Of a stretch of 55,180 bases of DNA, positions 37,016 to 44,703 are shown one piece after another; the first letter of the stretch is position 1, and each line of letters begins with the position of its first letter. The DNA comes from Hylemonella sp. GTDB lineage: Bacteria; Pseudomonadota; Gammaproteobacteria; Burkholderiales; Burkholderiaceae_C. A model generated the notes under the pieces. The model was not told the DNA's origin and searched no databases. It was given only the letters and a program-made list of their open reading frames with translations. Both the position numbers and the translations under genes were made by a program. The stretch is from NCBI RefSeq assembly GCF_027532185.1, contig NZ_JAPZSV010000013.1:1-55180 (forward strand). The letters run 5' to 3'.

Positions 37016-37282
37016 ATGGCCAAGGAAGAACTGATCGAAATGCAAGGCAAGGTAGAAGAAGTGCTGCCTGATTCGCGCTTTCGCGTCACCCTGGACAACG
37101 GCCACAGCCTGGTGGCCTATACCGGCGGCAAGATGCGCAAGCATCACATCCGCATCCTGGCGGGCGACAAGGTCTCGCTGGAACTCTCGCCCTATGACCT
37201 GGGCAAGGGCCGCATCACCTTCCGCCACCTCGAACCCCGCTCCGGCGGTGCACCGGCCCAGCCGCGTCGCACCTTCCGCTGA
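37016..37282 (+). CDS. infA: Translation initiation factor IF-1
   Basis: 88 residues, full S1/OB fold: [20 protein letters not shown], then [20 protein letters not shown] and [16 protein letters not shown]-1 occupies the ribosomal A site during initiation. The C-terminal tail [12 protein letters not shown] is longer than in E. coli. Burkholderiales often carry two infA genes; this one, outside the ribosomal-protein cluster and beside an RNA-binding protein, is probably the extra cold-linked copy. AAGGAGG precedes the ATG. Confidence 0.95.
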   Translation: MAKEELIEMQGKVEEVLPDSRFRVTLDNGHSLVAYTGGKMRKHHIRILAGDKVSLELSPYDLGKGRITFRHLEPRSGGAPAQPRRTFR

Positions 37283-37377
37283 ACCCCTTCCTTGATGGTT
37301 TTTCAAACCAAGACCGTCATTTCCCCCGCGCCGAGATGTCACTGGCATCAACAGCGCTTTTTTTGAAAGGCTCTCCC

Positions 37378-37716
37378 ATGAGCAGCAAACTTTACGTCGG
37401 CAACCTCTCCTACTCGGTGCGCGACGACGATCTTCAACAAAAATTCGGTGAGTTTGGCGACGTGCAGTCCGCCAAGGTCATGATGGACCGTGACACCGGC
37501 CGCTCCAAGGGCTTCGGCTTCGTGGAGATGGGCTCGGCCGATCAGGCCGAGTCCGCCATCCGCGGCATGAACGGCCAGAACGTTGACGGCCGCGACATGG
37601 TCGTGAACATCGCCCGTCCGATGGAGCCGCGCACCGGTGGTGGCGGCTTCGGCGGCGGCCGTCGTGAAGGCGGCGGCGGCGGTTACGGCGGCGGCGGTGG
37701 CCGTCCCCGTTACTGA
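37378..37716 (+). CDS. Glycine-rich RRM RNA-binding protein
   Basis: 112 residues from ATG 37378, with AAAGG upstream. One RNA-recognition motif: RNP2 LYVGNL (5-10) and RNP1 KGFGFVEM (44-51). A Gly/Arg tail (about 88-112) follows, as in cyanobacterial Rbp and plant cold-inducible RNA-binding proteins. It probably acts as an RNA chaperone. It is the third gene of the cassette with infA, and a strong terminator follows. Confidence 0.93.
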   Translation: MSSKLYVGNLSYSVRDDDLQQKFGEFGDVQSAKVMMDRDTGRSKGFGFVEMGSADQAESAIRGMNGQNVDGRDMVVNIARPMEPRTGGGGFGGGRREGGGGGYGGGGGRPRY

Positions 37717-37737
37717 AGCCTCGCGGCTTCGCCTGAG

Positions 37738-37763
37738 AAACCGGCCCCTGGGCCGGTTTTTTT
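37738..37763 (+). terminator. Terminator of the infA-RRM cassette
   Basis: 9-bp stem AAACCGGCC / GGCCGGTTT with a 4-nt loop and a run of seven T, 22 nt after the RRM gene stop. Confidence 0.93.
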
Positions 37764-37809
37764 ACGCCTGCACGGTTAAGATCATCGCCTCGACTATGGA
37801 GTGACGGAC

Positions 37810-38178
37810 ATGATCAGGTTCAGCGACGAACACGTGTGGGTGCGGGTGGAGGGCGAAACAGGCGTGGTGGGCATCACCGTGCATGCCCAGGACACCCTGG
37901 GCGACATCGTCTTCGTGGACCTGCCGGCCGTGGGCAAGGTGCTGGCGGCCGGCGAGATCGCCGGCGTGGTCGAATCTGTCAAGGCCGCGGCCGACGTCTA
38001 CACCCCGGTCAGCGGTACCGTCACCGAGGTCAACGAAGCCCTGCGCGCCGACCCGGCCCTGGCCAACAGCGAGCCGTTGAGCACCGGCTGGTTCTACAAG
38101 CTCAGCCTCAAGAACCCGGCCGAACTCGACACCCTGATGGACGAAGCCGCCTACGCCAAGTTCAGCGCCCAGGCCTGA
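37810..38178 (+). CDS. gcvH: GcvH-type lipoyl carrier protein
   Basis: 122 residues from ATG 37810, with GGAG 8 nt upstream; a GTG at 37801 is the alternative. The lipoylated lysine is Lys58 in VVESVKAAADVYTPVSG, and ALRADPALANSEPLSTGWFY gives the C-terminal half. GcvH shuttles the aminomethyl group between P, T and L proteins of the glycine-cleavage system. No gcvT or gcvP lies in the window, so it is a lone copy here. It could be a second H protein or a lipoyl-relay carrier. Confidence 0.9.
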   Translation: MIRFSDEHVWVRVEGETGVVGITVHAQDTLGDIVFVDLPAVGKVLAAGEIAGVVESVKAAADVYTPVSGTVTEVNEALRADPALANSEPLSTGWFYKLSLKNPAELDTLMDEAAYAKFSAQA

Positions 38179-38194
38179 GGCCTGCGCCCCGGGC

Positions 38195-38239
38195 CTGTCA
38201 CCCGGCTGTCGTCAGCCTGTCATCTTGCGGCCGTACAAA
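38195..38239 (+). promoter_or_regulatory. Triple Pho box and -10 of phoX
   Basis: Three direct 7-mers (CTGTCAC 38195, CTGTCGT 38206, CTGTCAT 38217) repeat with an exact 11-nt period. A -10 box TACAAA starts 10 nt after the last repeat (38234). This is the textbook PhoB-activated promoter layout, with no -35 hexamer needed. Confidence 0.92.
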
Positions 38240-38295
38240 CGGCAGACCGGCATCCGCCCGCGGTGCCTTCCCTCCGACGCAAGACGACCGACGAC

Positions 38296-40197
38296 ATGGC
38301 CAAAGACTTCGCCCGCATGGAGAACAGCAACTGTTCCTCCAACCCCAGCTTTCATGACGTTTCCGACCCGGCCCGCCGCACAGTGCTGCGCGGCGGCCTG
38401 GGCGCCGCATTGGGCGGCCTGCTAGCCCCGCTGGCCGGCTGTGCCAGCCCTGGCACCCGCAAGCCCTTGCTGGGTTTTGCCAGCGTGCCGGTAAGCACGG
38501 CGGACAGCATCGTGGTCCCCGAGGGCTATCTCGCACAGGTCATCGCGCCCTGGGGCGACCCCGTGGGCTTGCCCGAACACAGTCCGGCCTTCCGGTCCGA
38601 CGGCGGCAACAGCGCGGTGGAGCAGGCTGCCCAACTGGGGATGCACCACGACGGCATCCACTACTTCGCCCTGCACGGCTCCGAGCGCGGCCTGCTGGTG
38701 CTCAACCACGAGTACACCGACGAGGGCCTGCTGTTCGCCGACGGCCAGCAGAACTGGAGCGCCGAGAAGGTACGCAAGGCCCAGGCCGCGCATGGCGTCT
38801 CGGTGATCGAGGTCGTGCAGCGCCGCGGGCGCTGGGAGCAGGTACGTCCCTCGCCCTGGGCGCGGCGTATCACGGCCAACACACCCATGGCCGTGGCCGG
38901 TCCGGCAGCAGGCCATGCGCTGATGCGCACCAGCGCCGACCCCGAAGGCCGCCGCGTGCTGGGCACGCTCAACAACTGCGGCAGCGGCATCACGCCCTGG
39001 GGCACCTACCTCAGCTGTGAAGAGAACTTCATCAACTACTTCAGCGGCGGTGACACACCCAGCGAGCATGAAAAACGCTGGGGCCTCCGGAAGGGCGATG
39101 CCGGCGGCTACCGCTGGCACGAGCATGACGCCCGCTTTGACGCGACGCGGGAGCCCAACGAGCCCAACCGCTTCGGCTGGATCGTGGAGATCGACCCCAT
39201 GGATCCGACGTCCACCCCGATCAAGCGCACGGCCCTGGGGCGCGCCGCGCACGAAGGCGCCACGGTGGCAATCACGAAGGACCGCCGCGCGGTGGTCTAC
39301 ATGGGCGAGGATGCGCGCTTCGAATACATCTACAAGTTCGTCAGCCGTGATCGCATCCAGAGCGGCGGGGCGCGCGCCAACGCCACGCTGCTGGACCACG
39401 GCACGCTCTACGTCGCCAGGTTCAACCCGGACGGCAGCGGCCAATGGCTGCCCCTCACCCATGGCCAGGGCCCCCTGACGGCCGCGAACGGCTTTGCCGA
39501 TCAGGGAGACGTGCTGATCAGGAGCCGCCAGGCAAGCGACGCGCTGGGAGCCACCAAGATGGACCGACCCGAGTGGATCGATGTGGACCAGAACGGCTGG
39601 GTCTACTGCACGCTGACCAACAACAGCAACCGGGGTGCGGGCGCAAGCCCGGGCACGGATGCCGCCAACCCGCGCGCCGGCAACAGCATGGGCCACATCA
39701 TCCGCTGGCAGGAAGACGGTGACTTCGACAGCACGCGCATGCGCTGGAACCACTTCGTACTGGCCGGCGACCCGGCCAACACGCGCGCCGAAGCGCGCGG
39801 CAATGTGCAGGGCGACATGTTCGCCTGCCCTGATGGCCTCTGGACCGATGCGCGCGGCCTGCTCTGGATCCAGACTGATATGTCGACCTCGGCCATGGGC
39901 AAGGGGGATCTGGCACGCATGGGCAACAACATGATGCTCGCCGCCGACCCGGCCACGGGCGAGATCCGCCGCTTCCTCACTGGCCCGCGGGGCTGCGAGA
40001 TCACGGGCGCCACGGCCACGCCGGACGGCCGCACGATGTTCATCAACATCCAGCACCCGGGCGAGAGCCCCTCGGAGCGCAGCGACCCGGCCGATCCGGG
40101 CCGCTACTCCACCTGGCCCTCGGGCCAGCCCGGCGCGCGTCCGCGTTCAGCCACGGTGGTCATCCGCAAGCGCGATGGCGGTGTGATTGGGACCTGA
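38296..40197 (+). CDS. phoX: PhoX-family alkaline phosphatase
   Basis: 633 residues from ATG 38296; no good Shine-Dalgarno, so the start could also be 38317. A twin-arginine signal (ARRTVLRGGLGAALGG) ends in a lipobox-like LAGC, so the mature enzyme is periplasmic or lipid-anchored. The PhoX (DUF839) core is seen in LNNCGSGITPWGTYLSCEEN, GRAAHEGATVAI and NVQGDMFACPDGLW. PhoX enzymes use calcium and iron to release phosphate from organic esters. A three-unit Pho box upstream shows phosphate-starvation control. Confidence 0.94.
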   Translation: MAKDFARMENSNCSSNPSFHDVSDPARRTVLRGGLGAALGGLLAPLAGCASPGTRKPLLGFASVPVSTADSIVVPEGYLAQVIAPWGDPVGLPEHSPAFRSDGGNSAVEQAAQLGMHHDGIHYFALHGSERGLLVLNHEYTDEGLLFADGQQNWSAEKVRKAQAAHGVSVIEVVQRRGRWEQVRPSPWARRITANTPMAVAGPAAGHALMRTSADPEGRRVLGTLNNCGSGITPWGTYLSCEENFINYFSGGDTPSEHEKRWGLRKGDAGGYRWHEHDARFDATREPNEPNRFGWIVEIDPMDPTSTPIKRTALGRAAHEGATVAITKDRRAVVYMGEDARFEYIYKFVSRDRIQSGGARANATLLDHGTLYVARFNPDGSGQWLPLTHGQGPLTAANGFADQGDVLIRSRQASDALGATKMDRPEWIDVDQNGWVYCTLTNNSNRGAGASPGTDAANPRAGNSMGHIIRWQEDGDFDSTRMRWNHFVLAGDPANTRAEARGNVQGDMFACPDGLWTDARGLLWIQTDMSTSAMGKGDLARMGNNMMLAADPATGEIRRFLTGPRGCEITGATATPDGRTMFINIQHPGESPSERSDPADPGRYSTWPSGQPGARPRSATVVIRKRDGGVIGT

Positions 40198-40227
40198 CAC
40201 CCCTAAGGGGCTACGCCGCCGCGTACT

Positions 40228-40283
40228 GACGGCCAGAGGCCGTCGCTCTTCGGGCGGTCCCAGCCTGCGCAGGCAGGCTGGGA
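40228..40283. terminator. Tandem hairpins between phoX and anbu
   Basis: A 7-bp stem GACGGCC / GGCCGTC and an 11-bp stem TCCCAGCCTGC / GCAGGCTGGGA lie between convergent genes. There is no T-tract. They probably end both transcripts with help, or are REP-like units. Confidence 0.5.
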
Positions 40284-40386
40284 GCTGCAGCCCTCAGCCC
40301 CTCTCTCGCCGACGGCGGGAGAAGATGCTCCCGGCGGCCTGGCCAAGCCAGTTCCGCGCGAGCCTTGGCCCAAGACCCGTCGTCGG

Positions 40387-41118
40387 CTAATTCCAGTAGC
40401 CCGGGTCGGGCAGCTCATTGAAGACCTTGCGCAGCTGCTCGCCCCAGCGCTCGCGCAGCGAGGTGAAATAGGGGTCCTTGCCATCAATCTGGGCCCGACG
40501 TTTCACCTCAAAGCTATCTTTTTCATAGCAAAGAAGATCCAGTGGCAGGCCCACCGATAGGTTGGACTTCATGGTCGAGTCCATGGAGATCAGGCAGCAT
40601 TTGGCCACCTCGTCCAGGCTCAGCTGGCCGCCGATCACACGGTCCAGGATGGGTTTGCCGTACTTGGACTCGCCGATCTGGAAATACGGCGTCTCGGGCG
40701 TGGCCTCGATGAAGTTGCCGGCCGCGTAGATGTTGAAGAGCCGCGGCTCCTCGCCCTTGATCTGCCCGCCCAGGATGAGGCTGACGTTGAACTCGATGCC
40801 GAACTCCTTCAGCGCCGCGGCATCGCGCTCATGCACCTTGCGCACGGCCTCGCCCACAATCTTGGCCGCCGAGAACAGATTGGGCGCATTGGCCAGACTC
40901 TTTTCTCCCGCGGTCCCCATCTGCACCTTCAGGCCGCTGGCCACCGACTGGCTGATGGCCAGGTTGCCCGCAGTGAGCAGCACCAGCACGCGCTCGCCCG
41001 GCACCTCGTAGACGTGCATTTTGCGGAAGGTGTTGATCTGGTCCACCCCGGCATTGGTGCGCGAGTCGGACAGGAAGACCAGTCCGGCTTCGTTGCGGAC
41101 GGCGACGCAATAGGTCAT
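40387..41118 (-). CDS. Anbu, proteasome-related N-terminal-nucleophile protein
   Basis: 243 residues from ATG 41118. I chose this start because it puts Thr directly after Met (M-TYCVAVRNEAGLVFLSDSR), the nucleophile of the proteasome beta fold; the frame to 41226 adds a non-conserved tail. SDSRTNAG and GKPILDRVIGGQLSLDEVAK are typical of Anbu, also called bacterial proteasome homologue. Known Anbu forms open helical rings; its protease role is unsettled. It ends the operon CP-ATP-grasp, alpha-E, transglutaminase, Anbu. Confidence 0.93.
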   Translation of the reverse strand: MTYCVAVRNEAGLVFLSDSRTNAGVDQINTFRKMHVYEVPGERVLVLLTAGNLAISQSVASGLKVQMGTAGEKSLANAPNLFSAAKIVGEAVRKVHERDAAALKEFGIEFNVSLILGGQIKGEEPRLFNIYAAGNFIEATPETPYFQIGESKYGKPILDRVIGGQLSLDEVAKCCLISMDSTMKSNLSVGLPLDLLCYEKDSFEVKRRAQIDGKDPYFTSLRERWGEQLRKVFNELPDPGYWN

Positions 41119-41234
41119 GGCGCTGTAGTCTCCAGCTGTGTTCTTGGTCGGTGCGCCCTCGGGCGCACCGGTCTGCGTGGCCGCGGTTGTATCCGGGACG
41201 GGATCGCTGGCGGACGGAAGGTTCATGCGCGATC

Positions 41235-42059
41235 TTACTGGTCGGCGCCCTGCACCGCCACGCTCACGGTGAGCGCCTCACCGGCACCACCGACATGGAT
41301 GCCGCGCATGGGGCTGGCGTCGGCGTAGTCGCGGCCCACGGCCAGGCGGCAGAGCTCAGGGCCGGCAAGACGCTGGTGCGTGACGTCGAAGCCCACCCAG
41401 GCCCCGGCACCGCCACGGGCGCGCGGCAGCCAGGCTTCGGCCCAGGCATGCGAGGCGGCGTGGCTGGCATCGGTCAGCAGGTAGCCGCTGACATAGCGCG
41501 CCGGAATGCCGCGGGCGCGGCAGCAGGCCAGGAATACGTGGGCCATGTCCTGGCAAACGCCCTGCCCCTGGCGCAGCACCTCGGCCGCGGTGTGGAACAC
41601 GTCAGTGACGCCCTGCACATAGGCCACGCGCGTGAAGACGGCGTCGACCAGGGCTTGCAAGGTATCCGGGTGCGCCAGGTCCTCGGCCCGGACGCCGGTG
41701 ATCGCCTCGGCAGCCAGGGCATCGATGGCCGCGTCTGCGCTGGTCAGCGGCGTGGGTTGGGCAAAGGCCAGCGGTGGCACGGCCGAATCGTGGGGCAGCA
41801 GCACGCCGCGCTCGTCCGCCGTCTCGACCTGGCCCTGAGCGACCACACGCACCTCGTCGTGCGGATCGGTCAGCGAGGTGACGAAGATGGCATTGCCATA
41901 GGCGTCGGTCTGGGCCCAGCGCCGGCCCGGCGCGTCGATGCGCCAGTGCAGCACGCGCTGGCCGCCATCTCCACGCGGCCACAGGCGCATGTACTGCAGG
42001 CTGTAACTGGCGGGCACCGCGTAGCGGTAGAGGGTTTCATGGCGAATGTCGAGCAGCAT
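41235..42059 (-). CDS. Transglutaminase-family protein of the Anbu operon
   Basis: 274 residues. The N-terminal beta domain (HETLYRYAVPASYSLQYMRL) is the bacterial transglutaminase-like (BTG) N domain. The catalytic triad is Cys169 in GQGVCQDMAHVFLACCRARG, His204 in SHAWAEAWLP and Asp225 in GFDVTHQR. Such cytoplasmic proteins are always found with alpha-E and ATP-grasp genes and may process or make an amide-linked peptide. The gene starts 16 nt after the alpha-E stop. Substrate unknown. Confidence 0.93.
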   Translation of the reverse strand: MLLDIRHETLYRYAVPASYSLQYMRLWPRGDGGQRVLHWRIDAPGRRWAQTDAYGNAIFVTSLTDPHDEVRVVAQGQVETADERGVLLPHDSAVPPLAFAQPTPLTSADAAIDALAAEAITGVRAEDLAHPDTLQALVDAVFTRVAYVQGVTDVFHTAAEVLRQGQGVCQDMAHVFLACCRARGIPARYVSGYLLTDASHAASHAWAEAWLPRARGGAGAWVGFDVTHQRLAGPELCRLAVGRDYADASPMRGIHVGGAGEALTVSVAVQGADQ

Positions 42060-42075
42060 GGTCGCTCCTGGGGTC

Positions 42076-43017
42076 TCAGCTGATGGGCAGCAGGAAATCC
42101 TGCGCGATGCGGTTGCCCAGATCGGCCGTGCCGTCCAGGAAATCGGTCAGCACGGCGTGCAGGCCGCGCGCGGCGATGTCCTCGATACGGCCGTAGCGCA
42201 GCCCCGAGTACATGGCGCCGGCACGCCGCATGGTTTCCTGGGAACGCGCATTGGCAACCTGACCCAGGATCTGGTGGACCTCCTTCATGCACGCGTGCAG
42301 GGAGCGCGGCATGTCCTCGCGCAGGATCAGCAGCTCCGCCACGCGCTGCGGCGTGATCATGTCGCGGTAGACCTTGCGGTAGATCTCGAAGGCCGAGACC
42401 GAGCGCAGCAGCGCACTCCACTCGTAGTACTCGCCATCGGCACTGGTCTGCGGCGCGAGTTCGTCAAACTTCACGTCGAGCAGACGGGCCGTGTTGTCGG
42501 CGCGCTCGAGGAAGGTCCCGAGACGTATGAAATGGAAGGCTTCGTCCTGCAGCATGGTGCCCACGGTGACACCGCGCGAGAGATGGGAGCGGAACTTGAC
42601 CCATTCGAAATACTTGGTGAGCTCGCTTCCCTGGATGCTGCCCTGGGGCAGGGACTGCACCGAGTCACGCGCCTCCAGCCAGGTGGTGTTGACGGTCTCC
42701 CAGACCTCGGACGTGACCGTGCCGCGCACGGCATGGCAGTTCTCACGTGCGGCACGCAGGCAGGCCAGGATGGACGAGGGGTTGTCCAGGTCCACGCTCA
42801 TGAAGCGCAGCACGTTGCCGGCGGTGATGACGCCGTACTTGGCGCGGTAGGCCTCCTCCAGGCCGTTGATACCCAGGGCGGCGCCCCAGTAGCCCCCCTG
42901 GACGTGCGGCGTCTGTAGCGACATGCGGTAGCTCACCTCGAGCATCCGCGCGATATTCTCGGCCCGCTCGGTGTAGCGGGACATCCAGTAGAGGTGGTCA
43001 GCGGTGCGGGACAACAT
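42076..43017 (-). CDS. Alpha-E domain protein
   Basis: 313 residues from ATG 43017 (MLSRTADHLYWMSRYTERAE), the hallmark start of the alpha-E family. GGAG of the Shine-Dalgarno lies 7 nt upstream, inside the 3' arm of a 9-bp stem (43021-43055). The open frame to 43308 overlaps the ATP-grasp gene and is spurious. The family is helical and Glu-rich, and is fused or adjacent to ATP-grasp and transglutaminase proteins. It is thought to be part of a peptide-ligase complex; biochemical function is unknown. Confidence 0.93.
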   Translation of the reverse strand: MLSRTADHLYWMSRYTERAENIARMLEVSYRMSLQTPHVQGGYWGAALGINGLEEAYRAKYGVITAGNVLRFMSVDLDNPSSILACLRAARENCHAVRGTVTSEVWETVNTTWLEARDSVQSLPQGSIQGSELTKYFEWVKFRSHLSRGVTVGTMLQDEAFHFIRLGTFLERADNTARLLDVKFDELAPQTSADGEYYEWSALLRSVSAFEIYRKVYRDMITPQRVAELLILREDMPRSLHACMKEVHQILGQVANARSQETMRRAGAMYSGLRYGRIEDIAARGLHAVLTDFLDGTADLGNRIAQDFLLPIS

Positions 43018-43020
43018 GGT

Positions 43021-43122
43021 CAGGTCTCCTGCCGGGCCGCCCCAAGGGAGACCTGGGCCCCACGGACATCGAAGAGGGCCATGACTGGCCCCGGGCGCCG
43101 CGAACGAAGTGAGTTTCGGGGC
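43021..43122 (-). repeat. Structured intercistronic element, copy B
   Basis: Bases 43021-43055 form a 9-bp stem (CAGGTCTCC / GGAGACCTG) with an inner 3-bp hairpin GGG-CCGC-CCC. The sense strand 3' arm gives the alpha-E Shine-Dalgarno and ends 3 nt before the start. ACGAAGTGA recurs at 43104. Copy A is at 11941-12022; the two 35-nt cores share 28 bases. Confidence 0.75.
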
Positions 43123-43126
43123 AGCA

Positions 43127-44557
43127 TCATGCTTCTGCCTCCAGCACCCAGGTGTCCTTGGTGCCGCCGCCTTGCGACGAATTGACCACCAGGGAGCCGG
43201 CCTTGAGCGCCACGCGGGTGAGCCCGCCGGGCGCCATGCGAACCTCACGCCCCGACAGCACGAAGGGCCGCAGATCGATGTGGCGCGGGGCAATGCCCGA
43301 TTCCACAAAGGTCGGGCAGGCCGAGAGTGCCAGCGTGGGCTGGGCGATGTACTTGTCGGGTGCGGCCTTCACGCGCGCGCGGAAGGCTTCGACCTCCGCC
43401 TTGGTGGAGGCGGGTCCAACCAGCATGCCGTAGCCGCCTGCGCCATGTGTTTCCTTGACCACCAGCTGTTCCATGTTGGCGAGCACGTAGCTCAGTTCAT
43501 CCGGCTTGCGGCACTGGTAGGTCGGCACGTTGGCGATCAGGGGCTCCTCCGAAAGGTAGAAGCGCACCATATCCGGCACATAGGGGTAGATGGACTTGTC
43601 GTCCGCCACGCCCGTGCCGATGGCATTGGCCAGCGTGACACGGCCGGCGCGGTAGACCGAAAGCAGGCCAGCGACGCCGAGTGCCGAATCGGCGCGGAAA
43701 GCCAGCGGGTCGAGAAAGTCGTCGTCAATGCGGCGGTAGATCACGTCCACACGGCGCGGGCCCTGGGTGGTTCGCATGAAGAGCGTCTCGTCGTGCACGA
43801 ACAGGTCCTTGCCCTCGACCAGCTCCACGCCCATCTGCTGGGCCAGGAAGGCATGCTCGAAATAGGCGCTGTTGTAGGCGCCGGGTGTCAGCACCACGAC
43901 AGTGGGATCATCCACGCCAGCGGGCGCCGCCTGGCGCAGGGTGTCCAGCAGCAGATCCGGGTAGTGATCGACCGGCCGCACCTTGCAGCGGCCGAAAAGC
44001 TCGGGGAAGAGGCGCATCATCATCCGCCGGTTCTCCAGCATGTAGGACACGCCCGAAGGCACGCGCAGGTTGTCTTCCAGCACGTAGTAGGCCGCGTCCT
44101 GCCCCGGCAGCGAGGCGCGCACGATGTCGATGCCGGCGATGTGCGCGTAGATGTCGTTGCGCACACGCACGCCCTGCATCTCGGGCCGGTACTGGGCATT
44201 GCAGAAGACCTGCTCGGCCGGCACCAGGCCGGCCTTGACGATGCGCTGGCCGTGGTAGATGTCGTGGATGAAGGCGTTGAGCGCATTGACGCGCTGGCGC
44301 AAGCCGCGCTCCAGCAGCTCCCACTCCGCCGCGGGGATGATGCGCGGCACGATGTCAAAGGGGATCAGCCGCTCCTTGCCCGCATTCTCGCCATAGACCG
44401 CGAAGGTGATGCCGGAGCGGTGAAAGGCCGAATCGGCCTCTGCACGCTTTTGGGCGATGTGCGAGGCGGGCATCAGCGACAGCCAGTCCTGGTAGGGGGC
44501 GTAATGCACACGCGCGCCCCCGTTTGGGGCATGCATTTCGTCAAACACGTTCTTCAT
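43127..44557 (-). CDS. Circularly permuted ATP-grasp protein, type 2
   Basis: 476 residues. The N-terminal FDEMHAPNGGARVHYAPYQ, NALNAFIHDIYHGQRIVKAG and central VVVLTPGAYNSAYFEHAFLA are the family signature (CP_ATPgrasp_2, formerly DUF404/DUF407). NLRVPSGVSYMLENR and LVVKETHGAGGYGMLVGPAS contain ATP-binding residues. It is expected to form an amide bond using ATP in the cytoplasm, with substrates unknown. First gene of the Anbu operon; AAGG sits in a loop of a hairpin just upstream. Confidence 0.93.
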   Translation of the reverse strand: MKNVFDEMHAPNGGARVHYAPYQDWLSLMPASHIAQKRAEADSAFHRSGITFAVYGENAGKERLIPFDIVPRIIPAAEWELLERGLRQRVNALNAFIHDIYHGQRIVKAGLVPAEQVFCNAQYRPEMQGVRVRNDIYAHIAGIDIVRASLPGQDAAYYVLEDNLRVPSGVSYMLENRRMMMRLFPELFGRCKVRPVDHYPDLLLDTLRQAAPAGVDDPTVVVLTPGAYNSAYFEHAFLAQQMGVELVEGKDLFVHDETLFMRTTQGPRRVDVIYRRIDDDFLDPLAFRADSALGVAGLLSVYRAGRVTLANAIGTGVADDKSIYPYVPDMVRFYLSEEPLIANVPTYQCRKPDELSYVLANMEQLVVKETHGAGGYGMLVGPASTKAEVEAFRARVKAAPDKYIAQPTLALSACPTFVESGIAPRHIDLRPFVLSGREVRMAPGGLTRVALKAGSLVVNSSQGGGTKDTWVLEAEA

Positions 44558-44703
44558 GGTGCACGAGCCTTGTTCTGCACCAGAGACTCAGCAAGGCCCG
44601 TGCCCGGCCGGGGACGCCGTCAGGGCAAATGGCCCGATGAACGTGAATCAGCCGGGAAGGACGGCAGAGTGCCGCCCCGGGTCTTCAGGAGACCGCCCGA
44701 CGC

